IMG/VR virus record: IMGVR_UViG_3300029319_000259
Span: 1 to 32,318 of that record
Origin: a virus
Length of the DNA stretch: 32,318 nt
Direction: 5' to 3' (one strand)
Part shown: positions 31,487 to 32,318 of the stretch, piece after piece
Layout: every line of letters starts with the position of its first letter
How positions within the stretch are numbered: position 1 is the stretch's first letter
Translations under genes and position numbers: made by a program
Notes under the pieces: generated by a model
Databases searched by the model: none
What the model saw: only the letters and a program-made list of their open reading frames with translations
What the model was told of the DNA's origin: nothing

Positions 31487-31492
31487 ACTCCT
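31487..31492 (-). promoter_or_regulatory. Strong ribosome-binding site deciding a GTG start
   Basis: AAGGAG read on the minus strand lies seven bases before GTG 31480. It is the reason for accepting the GTG as start of the EEPVV-repeat gene. The capsid hairpin ends only a few bases upstream of it. Confidence 0.75.
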
Positions 31493-31500
31493 TATTAAAT

Positions 31501-31524
31501 ATGGGTGGCCAAATAGCCACCCAT
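31501..31524 (-). terminator. 9-bp hairpin after the capsid gene
   Basis: ATGGGTGGC and its exact complement GCCACCCAT are separated by a 6-base loop. On the minus strand it lies about 14 bases after the capsid stop and is followed by ATTTAAT, a short T-rich stretch. It looks like a leaky terminator or an RNA-processing or stabilising hairpin that would give the capsid message an excess over downstream genes. It is the only strong intergenic hairpin I found. Confidence 0.75.
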
Positions 31525-31538
31525 AAAATATATCACAA

Positions 31539-32318
31539 TTAATATGCGACATCTAATCTAATTACACCAAAGTCTTCAACTTGACCTGTGTGGTCAGAGT
31601 TATACTTAGGCTTCTTAAGACCAAATATTTTACCAATTGATATACCATTTTGGTTTCCATAGTCAAATGTATCTTCAACTATTTCAGGGATACCAATGTC
31701 AGCCATCGCTAATGCTTGAGCTCCGCAGAATAAACATGCAGAACCGTTAACGTCAGCGTTAGCACCCCATTTGTATCCAGCAGCACCAGCATTTGATGAT
31801 GTACCACTTGTAGCACCTTGAGTGTTAAACACATGTCTAAACTCATGTACCATGATTCCATCAACCATTAAGCTTGATGAACCAGAGAATAAGCTAGACT
31901 GAGGTCCTCTGATACCAGCTTGTCTTACGTTAGCAAGGAAGTCTGAATCGAGTTTTAAATCAGCCATAACTTGTGGTGTTACGAAAAGATGATATGTCTC
32001 GTCGTTACCCGCACCTCTTAGACCTCTGATGTATTGATCTTTAGCATAAGCTTTTAAATCAACAATAGCGCTATAGCTTAGTTTGTCAGCTGCAGCAACT
32101 GCAGTAACATCACCAGCTACAATACCATTTGTAGCATCAAATCTTCTATGTCTATTTGAGGTAGGAGCAGTTACGTCAGATGAGAACGCAAGGTCACCAA
32201 GGTTCTGTCCAGAGTTTTGAACAGGTCTTAATGCACCATTGTTCTTAAGTGTGTAAGCAATACCACTTAGAGTTAAGAATGCTAATTGGTCCATTCTGTC
32301 AGCCATTGCGTAAGCAAG
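31539..32318 (-). CDS. Major capsid protein, N4 gp56/DUF4043-like (5' end missing)
   Basis: This is the C-terminal 259 residues of a capsid protein; the frame is open to the window edge (L-A-Y-A-M-A-D-R), so the start lies outside and the ATG at 32306 is internal. Typical marks are D-R-M-D-Q-L-A-F near the front, Y-H-L-F-V-T-P-Q-V-M-A-D-L-K, D-F-L-A-N-V-R-Q-A-G, a turn I-M-V-H-E-F-R-H-V-F, and D-I-G-I-P-E-I-V-E-D-T-F-D-Y-G-N near the end. This matches the N4 gp56-type HK97-fold capsid family (DUF4043), which full-length is normally some 350-400 residues. It heads the leftward structural train and is followed by a strong hairpin. Confidence 0.85.
   Translation of the reverse strand, partial: LAYAMADRMDQLAFLTLSGIAYTLKNNGALRPVQNSGQNLGDLAFSSDVTAPTSNRHRRFDATNGIVAGDVTAVAAADKLSYSAIVDLKAYAKDQYIRGLRGAGNDETYHLFVTPQVMADLKLDSDFLANVRQAGIRGPQSSLFSGSSSLMVDGIMVHEFRHVFNTQGATSGTSSNAGAAGYKWGANADVNGSACLFCGAQALAMADIGIPEIVEDTFDYGNQNGISIGKIFGLKKPKYNSDHTGQVEDFGVIRLDVAY

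Overview
This window looks like the late (structural and lysis) region of an AT-rich, tailed double-stranded DNA phage that infects a Gram-negative host. It is most likely a marine podovirus. The evidence for a podovirus is a capsid protein resembling the N4 gp56/DUF4043 family, a short-tail adaptor-like protein, a tail nozzle-like beta-propeller, a gp13-like GNAT-fold protein and several large ejection-type proteins, with no tape measure, sheath or tail-tube gene. I infer a resemblance to HMO-2011-type marine podophages from overall architecture only. No tRNA, integrase, terminase, portal or polymerase gene is in the window.

Layout. Two small genes at the far left (a PD-(D/E)XK/VRR-NUC-like nuclease and a DUF3310 protein) read rightward and are probably the end of an early or replication module. 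Everything else, about 31.6 kb, is one nearly gapless leftward gene train on the minus strand. In transcription order (right to left) it holds: the capsid protein (cut by the window edge) followed by a strong hairpin; an EEPVV-repeat protein; adaptor and tail proteins; a gp13-like protein; four ejection-type proteins, including a 1908-residue giant with an HEIGH metallopeptidase motif; a BppU-like baseplate protein; a repeat-rich stalk protein; a small fibre-associated protein; three successive tail fibres each ending in an S74 self-cleaving chaperone domain; a 58-residue coiled-coil/membrane protein; a small DUF protein; a T4-type lysozyme; the nozzle; a lambda J-like tip protein; small proteins; a thermonuclease; and two holin-like membrane proteins.

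The notable part is the distal end of this train (about 0.95-5.7 kb). It is a compact block with overlapping genes: csgF-like, csgG, a curlin-repeat protein, a FecR-domain protein and a CHASE2-adenylate cyclase, followed by a small HNH protein. CsgG and CsgF are the outer-membrane pore and its extracellular adaptor in bacterial curli secretion. The curlin-like protein is a plausible export substrate. FecR plus CHASE2-cyclase looks like an envelope sensor coupled to cyclic-nucleotide synthesis. Together they suggest a phage-encoded late-infection system that builds a CsgG/F pore, exports an amyloid-like protein and raises cAMP in the host. The genes are strong family matches. Their joint function is inference.

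There is no gene-free stretch longer than about 95 bases.
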